Notes under the pieces: generated by a model
Seen by the model: the letters and a program-made list of their open reading frames with translations, nothing else
Told to the model about the DNA's origin: nothing
Databases searched by the model: none
Program-made: the position numbers and the translations under genes
NCBI GenBank assembly: GCA_948467395.1
Contig: CAOKDX010000015.1
Location: 1 to 64,000 of the forward strand
Source: an uncultured Clostridia bacterium
GTDB taxonomy: Bacteria; Bacillota; Clostridia; Lachnospirales; Lachnospiraceae
DNA length: 64,000 nucleotides
Direction of reading: 5' to 3'
Part shown: in pieces, positions 25,290 to 33,866 of the stretch
Layout: every line of letters begins with the position of its first letter
Numbering within the stretch: position 1 is the first letter of the stretch

Positions 25290-27866
25290 ATGAACATTAC
25301 AAAATTTACCCAGAAGTCCATAGAGATTATGAATAATCTGGAAAAAACGGCATATGACTTTGGCAATCAGGAAATCGTTCAGGAGCATCTGCTCTACAGT
25401 ATGCTGACGATAGAGGACAGCCTTCTGGCAAAGCTGCTGCAGAAGATGGAGATTGATCCGGCTGTTTTCCAGGCCCAGGTGGAAGGCCTCCTGGAGAAGC
25501 GTCCTAAGGTGGAGGGCGGGCAGGTATATATCGGCAATGATCTCAATAAGGCTCTTGTCTATGCAGAAAACGAGGCCAGGGCCATGGGAGATGAATATGT
25601 CTCGGTGGAACATCTTTTCCTGAGCCTCCTGCGGAAGCCTTCCCATGAGGTGGAGAATCTGCTGAAGGAGTTTCGGATCGACCGGGAGCGCTTTCTGCAG
25701 GCGCTGTCCAAGGTCCGCGGCAATCAGAAGGTGACCAGCGACAATCCGGAAGCGGTATATGACAGTCTGGAGAAATACGGCTATGATCTTGTGCAGCGCG
25801 CCCGGGATCAGAAGCTGGATCCGGTCATCGGCAGGGATGCAGAGATCCGCAATATGATACAGATCCTGTCCCGGAAGACCAAGAACAATCCGGTGCTGAT
25901 CGGGGAACCCGGCGTGGGCAAAACTGCTGTTGTGGAGGGACTTGCCCAGCGTATCGTCCGGGGCGACGTACCGGAGGGATTGAAAAATAAACAGCTGTTT
26001 GCCCTGGATATGGGATCCCTTATCGCCGGCGCCAAATACCGGGGAGAGTTTGAAGAGCGCCTGAAAGCTGTTCTGGAAGAGGTAAAGGAGAGCGACGGCC
26101 AGATCATCCTTTTTATTGACGAGCTGCACACTATTGTAGGAGCTGGTAAGACGGATGGCGCCATGGACGCCGGCAATCTTCTCAAGCCCATGCTGGCACG
26201 GGGCGAGCTGCACTGCATCGGCGCCACAACATTAGATGAATACCGCATGTATATAGAGAAGGATGCCGCATTGGAGCGGCGGTTTCAGCCGGTTATGGTA
26301 AATGAGCCAACGGTAGAGGATACGATTTCCATCCTCCGCGGCCTGAAAGACCGTTATGAGGTATTCCACGGGGTAAAGATCACAGACGGAGCACTGGTAT
26401 CCTCAGCGGTGCTGTCCGACCGGTATATTTCCGACCGTTTTCTGCCGGACAAGGCCATCGACCTTGTGGACGAGGCATGCGCCCTGATCAAGACAGAGCT
26501 GGATTCCCTGCCCACGGAGCTGGATGAGATACAGCGCCGTATCATGCAGATGGAGATTGAGGAGGTGGCATTGAAAAAGGAGACGGACCATCTCAGCCAG
26601 GAGCGTCTGTCCGACCTGCAGAAGGAGCTGGCCGACCTGCGGGAGGATTTCGCCGGCCAGAAGGCAAAGTGGGACAATGAGAAGTCAGAGGTGGAACAGG
26701 TGCGGGAACTGAAGGAGCAGATAGAGGAGGTAAACCATCAGATTGAGGCAGCCACCAACGCGTATGATCTGGAGAAGGTGTCGGAGCTGCAGTACGGGAA
26801 GCTGCCCAGACTGCAGCAGCAGCTGACAGCGGCGGAGGACGCCATGCACAGGGAGGACCAGTCACTGGTACACGAGAGTGTGACGGACGATGAGATCGCC
26901 AGGATCATATCCCGCTGGACGGGGATTCCTGTCGCCAAGCTGACGGAGTCCGAACGGAACAAAACCCTGCATCTGGACGAGGAGCTCCACCGGCGCGTGA
27001 TCGGCCAGAACGACGGAGTGACAAAGGTAACGGAGGCCATCATCCGGTCTAAGGCGGGGATCAAGGATCCGGATAAACCCATCGGTTCGTTTTTATTCCT
27101 GGGACCAACCGGCGTAGGCAAGACGGAGCTGGCCAAAAGCCTTGCGGAATGCCTGTTTGACAATGAAAACAATATGGTCCGCATTGACATGAGCGAATAT
27201 ATGGAGAAATATTCAGTTTCCCGGCTGATCGGGGCTCCTCCGGGATATGTAGGATATGAGGAGGGCGGACAGCTCACCGAGGCGGTGCGCCGCAAGCCGT
27301 ACTCTGTCGTTCTCTTTGATGAGATCGAGAAAGCCCACCCGGACGTCTTTAATGTCCTGCTGCAGGTGCTGGATGACGGGCGTATCACAGACTCCCAGGG
27401 CCGGACCGTGGATTTCAAAAATACGATCCTTATTATGACGTCCAATCTCGGTGCAGAATTTCTGCTGGATGGGATTGACAGTGAGGGAAATATTTCTCCG
27501 GAAAGTGAGCAGGCGGTAATGAACCAGCTCCGGGGCAGTTTTCGGCCGGAATTCCTGAACCGCCTGGATGAGATCATTATGTTTAAGCCGTTATCCCGGG
27601 CGGATATCAGCGCCATCATTGATCTCCTGATCATGGATGTAAATAAGCGGATCCAGGAGAAGGAGATCTCCCTGGCGCTTACGGACAGCGCCAAGAAATA
27701 TATTACGGAGCGGGCCTACGAGCCGGCTTACGGCGCACGGCCGCTGAAACGCTATCTGCAGAAGCATGTGGAAACCCTTCTGGCAAAGAAGATTCTTGCG
27801 GATGAGGTACACATGGGGCAGCAGCTGGTGATGGATGCGGGAGAAAATGGTCTGCAGATAGAATAA
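25290..27866 (+). CDS. clpB: ATP-dependent disaggregase ClpB
   Basis: ClpB is a hexameric AAA+ disaggregase that works with the DnaK system on heat-damaged proteins. The 858-residue protein has Clp-N repeats (1-145), a first AAA domain with GEPGVGKTA and ILFIDELHT, a long coiled-coil middle domain (about 400-530) that identifies ClpB and not ClpC, and a second AAA domain with [23 protein letters not shown] and [19 protein letters not shown] precedes the ATG. A perfect CIRCE upstream indicates HrcA control. A strong terminator follows. Confidence 0.97.
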   Translation: MNITKFTQKSIEIMNNLEKTAYDFGNQEIVQEHLLYSMLTIEDSLLAKLLQKMEIDPAVFQAQVEGLLEKRPKVEGGQVYIGNDLNKALVYAENEARAMGDEYVSVEHLFLSLLRKPSHEVENLLKEFRIDRERFLQALSKVRGNQKVTSDNPEAVYDSLEKYGYDLVQRARDQKLDPVIGRDAEIRNMIQILSRKTKNNPVLIGEPGVGKTAVVEGLAQRIVRGDVPEGLKNKQLFALDMGSLIAGAKYRGEFEERLKAVLEEVKESDGQIILFIDELHTIVGAGKTDGAMDAGNLLKPMLARGELHCIGATTLDEYRMYIEKDAALERRFQPVMVNEPTVEDTISILRGLKDRYEVFHGVKITDGALVSSAVLSDRYISDRFLPDKAIDLVDEACALIKTELDSLPTELDEIQRRIMQMEIEEVALKKETDHLSQERLSDLQKELADLREDFAGQKAKWDNEKSEVEQVRELKEQIEEVNHQIEAATNAYDLEKVSELQYGKLPRLQQQLTAAEDAMHREDQSLVHESVTDDEIARIISRWTGIPVAKLTESERNKTLHLDEELHRRVIGQNDGVTKVTEAIIRSKAGIKDPDKPIGSFLFLGPTGVGKTELAKSLAECLFDNENNMVRIDMSEYMEKYSVSRLIGAPPGYVGYEEGGQLTEAVRRKPYSVVLFDEIEKAHPDVFNVLLQVLDDGRITDSQGRTVDFKNTILIMTSNLGAEFLLDGIDSEGNISPESEQAVMNQLRGSFRPEFLNRLDEIIMFKPLSRADISAIIDLLIMDVNKRIQEKEISLALTDSAKKYITERAYEPAYGARPLKRYLQKHVETLLAKKILADEVHMGQQLVMDAGENGLQIE

Positions 27867-27926
27867 GAATACGTTTCATTTGCCATTCCGGTCCTATACA
27901 GGACGGGAAACTCTATGACTCCGAAA

Positions 27927-27958
27927 CGGTGCTAGGACTCGTGTCCTAGCACCGCTTT
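27927..27958. terminator. Bidirectional terminator between clpB and the secreted-protein gene
   Basis: CGGTGCTAGGAC and GTCCTAGCACCG form a perfect 12-bp stem with a four-base loop, flanked by CTTTG on the right and AAA on the left. It lies between two convergent stop codons and can serve both. Confidence 0.8.
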
Positions 27959-27960
27959 GT

Positions 27961-29820
27961 CTACTTCTTTATTTTGATTTTTTTTATAGAACTCCATTTC
28001 CCATAACTCTTTTTGCCATTGACTGTTTTATAGGCCCGGACACGGACATAATAAGTCTTTTTCTTCTTGAGATTTTTAATCGTCAATGATGTTTTACCAG
28101 TTGTTTTCGTTTTCTTTGATTTGAATTTTCTGTTTGTGGAATATTGTACCTGGTAGCCCTTTGCCGTAGCCGTCTTTTTCCATTTAACAACCATCTTTCT
28201 TCTGCCTGCCTTCAAAGATTTTAAAATAACTTTTGTTAAATTGGATTTTGAAGGAGAGGATGCCTGAATACCAGTATTAGGTTGTGGGTTAACAGGCGTA
28301 TTGGTTACATTAGAGCCATTTGGCGTGTTCTGTATCGTATTCCCATTACCAATGGGAGCAGGTATCCTGTCAATGGTTCTAGTCTGGACGGAACCGCAGT
28401 CGGTACAGGTTCTCTCTTCCTTTCCGGACTCTGTTGTAGTAGCCGGTTTGATTATCGTCCATGGACTATAGGTATGGACGTGGTCTGTATTAAGGTCGAG
28501 CCAGTAAGTAAATGTATATTGAGTGAGATTATCGCCTAAGTATAATGCGAAGCAATAATTTTCGTTTGCTTTTAACTTAAATCCTTTTCCTGACAGCCAT
28601 TCAACTTCGTTATCCTGAGAGTCATAAACCGTATATTCCCAATCACTATATAATTCATTTAAGGTGAGGTTGTCTTGAGTGCTGTACCACAATGTATAGT
28701 ATCCATTTTCTGTTGGTGTAAATTTATACTCTGCATGATACCAGTTATTTGGCGGGATAACTTCTTTTTGGCCAGCAGCTAAGCTGCCATACATTTCCCC
28801 GGCATATTGTGCCTTCGTAAGGACATCAACCTCGCTGGTGATTTCAAAGACATCTAAATATGTAAATTTGACTTTTTGTTTTCCGGCTCTTAAATGATAG
28901 GTATCATCTCTTTCTCCTAAATATTCTGTCTCTATTTCGCTATAATCGATATCCGAACGAAAGTCAAGAATCCTGCTTTCTCCATTTTCGAAATTAATTT
29001 TTAGCGAACCAGTAACTAAAGGTATATATGTAAACGACGTGGATGAAATCGGTGCTTCATTTAATTCAATAGAGGTGATGCAATCTGATTTCTGTATTGA
29101 ACTGAAAGCAGCAGCTTCGCTGCCGCTCTCGGCCGTAAAATCAAAATATGACACTATAAAATAATATTCTGTGTCTGCGTTGAGATGAAATAATGCATAA
29201 TTATTAGTGTTGGAGGTATCTCTCGTACCTTGTTTAATTAAACAATCACCCTCTTTGGAATATAAATCTACATAATGAATCGACTCGCCTGCCTTTAGTT
29301 CAAAGTAGAAAGAATATGTCCTGCTTTCTGTGGGTGTATAAGTACAGATACTATAGCCATTTGTAAAAGCTGTTGTCTCTTTTTTATATTCGGTAAGTGG
29401 AAATGCAGAACAGGAGCTTTTTGTTATTAGTAATGAGACATCCCCCTGCATTAATTGTTCATAATCTATGGCGTCTGCACACACAATTTTTATAGTGTAG
29501 GTTTTTCCCTTCATCAAATATAATGAATTGACTGCATTGATTACAGTTGATTCTGTATTGGTATAGATGTCATCCATAACCTGGTTTCCTTCTTCTGTAA
29601 AACAGGAGACGATGGCACAGGTTTCTGCAGAATCCATAAGTTTAACGTTGTAAAATCCGGTATCTGCGGGAATGAGTGTAAGTTCTTTTGACCCCTCCAC
29701 CGTTCCTGACCATTCGGTTCCTTCTGTAATAGATTCAACTGCAGCTAATGTAGTTTTTGATGAAATCAGTCCAAACAAGAAGACAGTTGCAATCATTATC
29801 AATCTGGTAATTTTTTTCAT
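27961..29820 (-). CDS. Secreted surface protein with C-terminal fibronectin type III-like domain
   Basis: A 619-residue exported protein with a signal peptide (about 1-27, ending near TLAA). Three beta-rich repeats lie between about 30 and 440; each contains an aromatic 'YTFTPTESxxYxF/L' type strand resembling bacterial pre-peptidase or adhesin modules. A Cys-pair segment follows (EERTCTDCGSVQTR, about 478-492), then a Pro/Asn-rich linker and a final FN3-like domain (about 530-619) very rich in Lys. No sortase motif or membrane anchor is seen; the basic C-terminus may bind the wall. It is AT-richer than its neighbours and has a perfect consensus promoter. Ligand unknown. Confidence 0.75.
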   Translation of the reverse strand: MKKITRLIMIATVFLFGLISSKTTLAAVESITEGTEWSGTVEGSKELTLIPADTGFYNVKLMDSAETCAIVSCFTEEGNQVMDDIYTNTESTVINAVNSLYLMKGKTYTIKIVCADAIDYEQLMQGDVSLLITKSSCSAFPLTEYKKETTAFTNGYSICTYTPTESRTYSFYFELKAGESIHYVDLYSKEGDCLIKQGTRDTSNTNNYALFHLNADTEYYFIVSYFDFTAESGSEAAAFSSIQKSDCITSIELNEAPISSTSFTYIPLVTGSLKINFENGESRILDFRSDIDYSEIETEYLGERDDTYHLRAGKQKVKFTYLDVFEITSEVDVLTKAQYAGEMYGSLAAGQKEVIPPNNWYHAEYKFTPTENGYYTLWYSTQDNLTLNELYSDWEYTVYDSQDNEVEWLSGKGFKLKANENYCFALYLGDNLTQYTFTYWLDLNTDHVHTYSPWTIIKPATTTESGKEERTCTDCGSVQTRTIDRIPAPIGNGNTIQNTPNGSNVTNTPVNPQPNTGIQASSPSKSNLTKVILKSLKAGRRKMVVKWKKTATAKGYQVQYSTNRKFKSKKTKTTGKTSLTIKNLKKKKTYYVRVRAYKTVNGKKSYGKWSSIKKIKIKK

Positions 29821-29853
29821 TGAAATTTCCTCCTTTAATTGTGAAATATAATA

Positions 29854-29882
29854 ATTATACTCAAAAATGGAATTATTGTCAA
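29854..29882 (-). promoter_or_regulatory. Perfect consensus promoter of the secreted-protein gene
   Basis: On the minus strand TTGACA and TATAAT are separated by exactly 17 bases, 34 bases before the start codon and upstream of an AAAGGAGG site. High basal transcription is expected. Confidence 0.85.
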
Positions 29883-29897
29883 ATTTTAGAAATAGTA

Positions 29898-29945
29898 AAA
29901 AGTAAAAAGGTCAGGGGGAGCATCCACGATGGAGCTCTCCCTGAC
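29898..29945 (-). terminator. Terminator of the cotJ operon
   Basis: A 12-bp stem (GTCAGGG...GAGC with GCTC...CCCTGAC) is followed on the minus strand by a T-rich tract. It lies beyond the tandem repeats that follow the cotJC stop codon. Confidence 0.75.
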
Positions 29946-29964
29946 TGTGCATCGGCACATCATC

Positions 29965-30110
29965 ATTATTTACAAAATTGTTTGTCAAAATCAGGGTTGG
30001 TAGGCATCGCCTACAACCAATTATTTACAAAATTGTTTGTCAAAATCAGGGTTGGTAGGCACCGCCTACAACCGATTATTTACAAAATTGTTTGTCGAAA
30101 TCTGGGTTGT
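29965..30110 (-). repeat. 55-bp tandem repeats copying the 3' end of cotJC
   Basis: Units start at 29965, 30020 and 30075; the third is the genuine end of cotJC. Each of the two extra units, read on the minus strand, has a hairpin (GGTTGTAGGC and GCCTACCAACC) followed by a copy of the last coding bases. The copies can still read NPDFDKQFCK-stop, and differ from the gene only at synonymous sites (CCA/CCT, TTC/TTT) apart from one inserted base upstream. The period of 55 is not a multiple of three, and all copies lie after the real stop, so they do not alter the protein. Confidence 0.85.
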
Positions 30111-30501
30111 AGGCGTAGAAGTTCTTCTTATTCAGATTATCCTGGATAAGGCGAAGCCCTTCGCCGAAACGCTGGAAGTGAACTAATTCTCTCTGGCGCA
30201 GGAAACGGATCGGATCACACACTTCCGGATCTTTCACCAGACGGAGAATGTTGTCATATGTTGTTCTTGCTTTCTGCTCTGCAGCCATATCTTCTGTCAG
30301 GTCAGTAACGGGATCCCCGGTGCTCTGGAATTCTGCTGCGGAGAAGGGAACGCCGCCGGCAGACTGTGGCCAGAGACCAACCGTGTGGTCAATATAATAT
30401 TCCGCAAAGCCCTGTGCCTGCAGCTCATCGGCCGTAAGATTGCGGGTGAGCTGGTGAACAATGGCACAGATCATCTCGCAGTGATTCAGCTCTTCTGTAC
30501 C
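30076..30501 (-). CDS. cotJC: Spore coat protein CotJC, C-terminal segment (gene interrupted)
   Basis: This segment encodes residues 62-202 of a manganese-catalase-like coat protein. It holds the metal-ligand helix GTEELNH, LTRNLTADELQAQG, the GLWPQSAGGVPF segment, DLTEDMAAEQKARTTYDNI and RELVHFQRFGE, all highly typical of CotJC. It has no start of its own: upstream in-frame codons to 30570 belong to the inserted element and match nothing. The missing first 61 residues are at 33847-34031, on the same strand, beyond a 3347-bp element. Joining the two at the shared GG (CC on the plus strand) restores one 609-base frame. As it stands the gene is inactive unless the element is excised. Confidence 0.9.
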   Translation of the reverse strand, partial: GTEELNHCEMICAIVHQLTRNLTADELQAQGFAEYYIDHTVGLWPQSAGGVPFSAAEFQSTGDPVTDLTEDMAAEQKARTTYDNILRLVKDPEVCDPIRFLRQRELVHFQRFGEGLRLIQDNLNKKNFYAYNPDFDKQFCK

Positions 30502-30521
30502 TGTATCGGTAAGAAAATTGC
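30482..30521. other. Left attachment site of the cotJC element
   Basis: The half-site inside the element reads TATCGGTAAGAAAATTGC (30504-30521). It mirrors the right end GCAATTTCCCCACCGATA (33827-33844) at 14 of 18 positions. The six bases TACCTG at 30498-30503 share the central CC(T) with CCCCTA at 33845-33850. The outer side is cotJC coding sequence. This is the expected form of a hybrid site made by a large serine recombinase. Confidence 0.8.
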
Positions 30522-30584
30522 CCCAAAGGGAAAATGAAGCAGAACAATGCAGCAAACTCCCCAAAAACAATTTTCAGACACGCA

Positions 30585-30842
30585 CTAGAAATTATACCAT
30601 TTGATGTCTGCATATTCTTTGGGCAGATTTTCATTGCCAAGCCAGCCTAGATTTTTTTTAAATATAATTGCCCTATCTCCAAATTTCTGTTGAAGGTATT
30701 TTACAAAAAGCTGTTCATCATAATAACTTGTGTTCTTCCATTTATAAAAATCCTCTATTAATACATCTAAATTATTTAAAATTTTTTTATCGACCTCATA
30801 CAACAGAATTTCTCCATCTGCACTTAGCAACAATTTTTCCAT
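30585..30842 (-). CDS. 85-residue element protein of unknown function
   Basis: A small soluble protein encoded inside the cotJC element, divergent from the WYL regulator. GAGGA precedes the ATG. The sequence is helical and charged, with aromatic clusters (LIEDFYKWKNTSYYDEQ), and belongs to no family I know. Small proteins of serine-recombinase elements sometimes act as recombination directionality factors, which make excision possible; this is one of two candidates here, on position only. An immunity-like or SMI1-like role is also conceivable. Confidence 0.55.
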   Translation of the reverse strand: MEKLLLSADGEILLYEVDKKILNNLDVLIEDFYKWKNTSYYDEQLFVKYLQQKFGDRAIIFKKNLGWLGNENLPKEYADIKWYNF

Positions 30843-30873
30843 TTTTCAATCCTCATCATTTTACACGATATAT

Positions 30874-30902
30874 TTGCCATTACTCATACAAGGGAGTATA
30901 AT
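30874..30902 (+). promoter_or_regulatory. Promoter and candidate operator of the WYL regulator
   Basis: TTGCCA is 17 bases from a perfect TATAAT. The -10 box is the centre of a short palindrome GTATA-A-TATAC (30896-30906 approximately), a possible autoregulatory site in the divergent intergenic region. Confidence 0.6.
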
Positions 30903-30954
30903 ATACCCGGTATTGTATGTCAAGATATATGCGTTATTCCGGTCTGAAGGGGGG

Positions 30955-31854
30955 ATGGTGGTGCAGGAGGGCAGGTTATTTAAGATCGTATATTATTTGC
31001 TGGACAGAGGGCAGGCTACGGCCCCGGAACTGGCTGAAAGGTTTGAAGTATCGGTTAGAACGATTTATCGGGATATTGATGCCCTGAGTGGAGCAGGCAT
31101 TCCTATCTATGCTGAACCGGGCAGATATGGCGGCATTCATCTAATGAGAAACTTTGTTTTGGATCGTGCAGTATTTTCAGAGGAAGAAAAACAGGAGATC
31201 CTTATGGCATTGCAGAGCATAAATGCCGCTAAGGACACGAATGAAAGCCAGACACTGCAGAAACTTTCCGCAGTATTTCAGATAGATTCAGAAAATTGGC
31301 TTGAAGTGGATTTTTCCAGATGGGGCAGCAAGGATTTTGACAAGGAGAAGTTTGAATTGCTGAAATCCGCGGTGATTCATTGCAGACATGTAAAAATCAA
31401 TTATGCGGGCTCCTGCGATGTCACAAGTGACAGAATCATACAGCCGCTCAAACTTGTGTATAAAGGAAAAGCCTGGTATCTGAAAGCCTTCTGCACTGAA
31501 AAAGAGGATTTCCGGCTCTTCAAATTAAACCGGATTCTGGATTTAGAGATTCTGAATGAGGGCTTTGAGCGCCGGCACTATCCATGGCAGATAGATTCTT
31601 CCGAGGGAGAATGTAATACGATCACGCTTCGTTTTCCGAAGGAGATGGCATACCGGGTCTATGATGAATTTGACAGAACACAGATACAGCGGCAGGAGAA
31701 CGGTGATTTGATTGCCTCAGCTAAAATGCCGGAGGATGAATGGCTCATAGGATTTCTCCTTTCATTTGGGACGCAGGTAGATATCATTTCCCCTCCCTAT
31801 CTGAAGGAGGTAATTGCGCAGCGGGCTAAACTGATTTATGATAAAAACCGTTAA
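30955..31854 (+). CDS. HTH/WYL-domain transcriptional regulator
   Basis: A 299-residue protein with an N-terminal DeoR-like helix-turn-helix (TAPELAERFEVSVRTIYRDI) followed by the typical DALSGAGIPIYAEPGRYGG segment, then a WYL ligand-binding domain (about 130-215, with the WYL triad seen as AWYLKAFC) and a WCX C-terminal domain. Two GTG codons at 30958 and 30961 are alternative starts because the GGGGGG site abuts the ATG. WYL proteins bind nucleic acid or nucleotide ligands and often control mobile or defence genes. Inside this element it may govern the recombinase, but it could also be cargo acting on host genes. Confidence 0.85.
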   Translation: MVVQEGRLFKIVYYLLDRGQATAPELAERFEVSVRTIYRDIDALSGAGIPIYAEPGRYGGIHLMRNFVLDRAVFSEEEKQEILMALQSINAAKDTNESQTLQKLSAVFQIDSENWLEVDFSRWGSKDFDKEKFELLKSAVIHCRHVKINYAGSCDVTSDRIIQPLKLVYKGKAWYLKAFCTEKEDFRLFKLNRILDLEILNEGFERRHYPWQIDSSEGECNTITLRFPKEMAYRVYDEFDRTQIQRQENGDLIASAKMPEDEWLIGFLLSFGTQVDIISPPYLKEVIAQRAKLIYDKNR

Positions 31855-31957
31855 GCAGGGGGAAAATCGACAGGGCACAAAGACTACGAGTGGTATAAAG
31901 GGATTATTTCAGGTAAACATTCATACATTCTAATAAGCGGACCGATTGGAGTATATG

Positions 31958-32134
31958 ATGCCTGAAACAGACAAATATAAGGTAGTAGAAAATCAAAATC
32001 TGGTTATAACGCTTGATGATGCCCAGCAAGAGGAATTAAAGAAAACGATAAAATGCGGAGTGTACAAGGAATTACACAAAAGAGATATCTTATCGGATGC
32101 GGAGCTAAACAGCTTATTAGAACGTAACTTTTAG
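31958..32134 (+). CDS. 58-residue protein preceding the recombinase (SHOCT-like C-terminus)
   Basis: A short ORF 16 bases upstream of the recombinase gene and probably co-transcribed with it. ATGs at 31955 and 31958 are possible; GGAG spacing favours the second. The C-terminal half (YKELHKRDILSDAELNSLL) resembles the SHOCT pattern of a short helix pair often found in proteins next to recombinases in Clostridia cassettes. Its size and position make it a candidate recombination directionality factor. No further support is available from the sequence. Confidence 0.6.
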   Translation: MPETDKYKVVENQNLVITLDDAQQEELKKTIKCGVYKELHKRDILSDAELNSLLERNF

Positions 32135-32150
32135 AATTGGAGGGACAAGG

Positions 32151-33776
32151 ATGACAAAAAATAAAATGAGAGCTGCCGCATACTGCAGGGTATCTACAGA
32201 TAAGGATGACCAGATCAATTCCCTGTTCAGCCAGAGGAAATATTTTGCAGAGTATATAACGAACCATAATGAATGGATTCTGATTGATGTGTACTATGAT
32301 GAGGGCATCAGCGGAACCCAGACAAGCAAACGTACCGGCTTCAATCAAATGATAAAGGATGCCCTGGACGGGAAATTCAATCTGATTCTGACAAAGGAGG
32401 TTTCCCGCTTTGCAAGAAATACGGTGGATACCCTTTCTTATACCAGAAGGCTAAAGGAGGCGGGCGTCGGTGTGATATTTACGATAGATAATATTGATAC
32501 CCGCGACAGCGATGGTGAACTGCGCCTGACGATCATGGCCAGCCTGGCGCAGGAGGAGAGCAGGAAAACCTCAGAGCGGGTAAAGTGGGGACAGCAGAGG
32601 CGCATGGAGCAGGGAATCGTCTTTGGCCGGGATATGCTTGGCTATACGGTAAAGGATGGCATCCTTTCCGTCAATCCGGAGGAAGTATCTGTTGTCAAAG
32701 CAATTTTTCATAAGTATACAAATGAAGGAAAGGGCGCGCACGTGATTGCCAGGGAACTGATGGCGGAAGGGCTTCGGCCCAAACGTATTTCCCTATGGTC
32801 AGAAACTGTAATTCTCCGAATTTTGCAAAATGAAAAATACGTGGGGGATTTATGTCAGAAAAAGACTTTTACTCCGGATTATCTGACGCATAAAAAGAAA
32901 TACAACCGCGGCGAAGAAGAAAAAATTTACATAAAAGACCATCATGAGGCCATCATTGACCGCGAACTGTGGAAACGGACACAGGCAGAACGTAAACGGC
33001 GTTCTCCGTCTGCCCCCCAGAAGGCAAGACATAGCAGCCGCTACTGGTGCAGCGGCAAAATCCGCTGCGGGGAGTGCGGCGGCCGGTTTGTCAGCCGGAC
33101 AAAGAAATTGAAAAAGGGTATTTATAAGGCGTGGCGGTGTTATCGGGCGGCGAACCATGGCATATTAAAAAGGGATGCGGACGGAAAGGAGATTGGCTGC
33201 AGCAATAATTCCATCAATGAAAAGGCATTACTTGCCTGTATGAAATACTGTCTCAATCTTGTTTGCCAAAACCGGAAACAACTCCGCAGGGAAATTCTTT
33301 CCAGTATCCAGGCAGTCTGCGGGGAGCCGGTTACTGAACGGGTGGACAACAAAATCCGGCAGAAAATGGACGCTATTGAGGAAAAGAAACGAAAATCTTT
33401 TGACGCCATGCTGGAGGGGGTGCTGACAAAAGAGGACCTGAAAAAGCAGACAGAATGGTATGACGGCGAGCTTTCCCGCCTGCGGACGCTGCTTGCAGGA
33501 AAGCAGCGCAATATCAGTCACTACAGCAGGCAAAAAGAACAAATGGAAGCATTGGAGAAAACGCTGGATGGGATTTTGTCTTTTCGTGAGGACAGTGAAA
33601 TGCTGTACCGTGAGATGCTGGAGAAAATTATTGTTTACCGGGAAACCAAACGGGGGTGCAGCAGCCTTGTTGTATGGTTCAGGTCCCTGCCCTTTGGCAT
33701 ACGCTTGAGAATCAAGTCTTCAGGGATGGGGGAGGAATATCATACGGAGATATTGGAATCGGAATTTGTGTCGTGA
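32151..33776 (+). CDS. Large serine recombinase
   Basis: A 541-residue site-specific recombinase. The catalytic resolvase domain (1-150) contains YCRVSTD with nucleophile Ser15, the DEGISGT motif, LTKEVSRFARN and the SLAQEESRKTSERVKWG arm. Next come the recombinase domain (about 170-270, GYTVKDG through NEKYVGD), the zinc ribbon with Cys pairs (IRCGECGG at about 305 and later WRCY and GC), and a coiled coil (about 410-490). GGAGGGACAAGG precedes the ATG. It reads opposite to cotJC and ends 72 bases inside the right end. It most likely integrates and excises the element at the CC core. Confidence 0.93.
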   Translation: MTKNKMRAAAYCRVSTDKDDQINSLFSQRKYFAEYITNHNEWILIDVYYDEGISGTQTSKRTGFNQMIKDALDGKFNLILTKEVSRFARNTVDTLSYTRRLKEAGVGVIFTIDNIDTRDSDGELRLTIMASLAQEESRKTSERVKWGQQRRMEQGIVFGRDMLGYTVKDGILSVNPEEVSVVKAIFHKYTNEGKGAHVIARELMAEGLRPKRISLWSETVILRILQNEKYVGDLCQKKTFTPDYLTHKKKYNRGEEEKIYIKDHHEAIIDRELWKRTQAERKRRSPSAPQKARHSSRYWCSGKIRCGECGGRFVSRTKKLKKGIYKAWRCYRAANHGILKRDADGKEIGCSNNSINEKALLACMKYCLNLVCQNRKQLRREILSSIQAVCGEPVTERVDNKIRQKMDAIEEKKRKSFDAMLEGVLTKEDLKKQTEWYDGELSRLRTLLAGKQRNISHYSRQKEQMEALEKTLDGILSFREDSEMLYREMLEKIIVYRETKRGCSSLVVWFRSLPFGIRLRIKSSGMGEEYHTEILESEFVS

Positions 33777-33826
33777 ATTTATGCGGTGTTCCACAATGCT
33801 CTATTTCCCGGGACAGTCCCCCATAC

Positions 33827-33866
33827 GCAATTTCCCCACCGATACCCCTATATCCGTCAGGATGCC
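33827..33866. other. Right attachment site of the cotJC element
   Basis: The inner arm GCAATTTCCCCACCGATA (33827-33844) is the mirror image of the left inner arm. The centre CCCCTA (33845-33850) carries the shared CC at 33847-33848. Beyond it the sequence is cotJC coding for GILTDI. Confidence 0.8.

Larger units (their letters stand above)
30502..33848. mobile_element. 3347-bp serine-recombinase element interrupting cotJC
   Basis: The ends are set by the shared CC dinucleotides at 30500-30501 and 33847-33848. Rejoining the inner ends gives a 42-bp near-symmetric site (7-4-7 arms, six-base centre) with CC exactly central, as expected of attP for a large serine recombinase. Rejoining the outer ends gives uninterrupted cotJC reading LTDIGTEEL, the family consensus. 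Cargo: an 85-residue protein, a WYL regulator, a 58-residue protein and the recombinase. There are no phage structural or conjugation genes. Its AT content is higher than the flanking host DNA. The gene, location and in-frame reconstruction suggest programmed excision during sporulation; that is inference. Confidence 0.85.

Noticed and set aside
29965..30110. Possible CRISPR array
   Set aside because: The units are directly joined with no variable spacers and copy the end of a coding gene. They are tandem duplications.
33801..33846. A stand-alone 76-residue short CotJC protein
   Set aside because: The last 15 codons are element sequence and the metal-ligand half is missing. It is best read as the interrupted gene's pre-excision product.
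30502..33848. Insertion sequence or transposon with DDE transposase
   Set aside because: There is no DDE transposase and no target-site duplication. The only recombinase is of the serine type with hybrid att sites.
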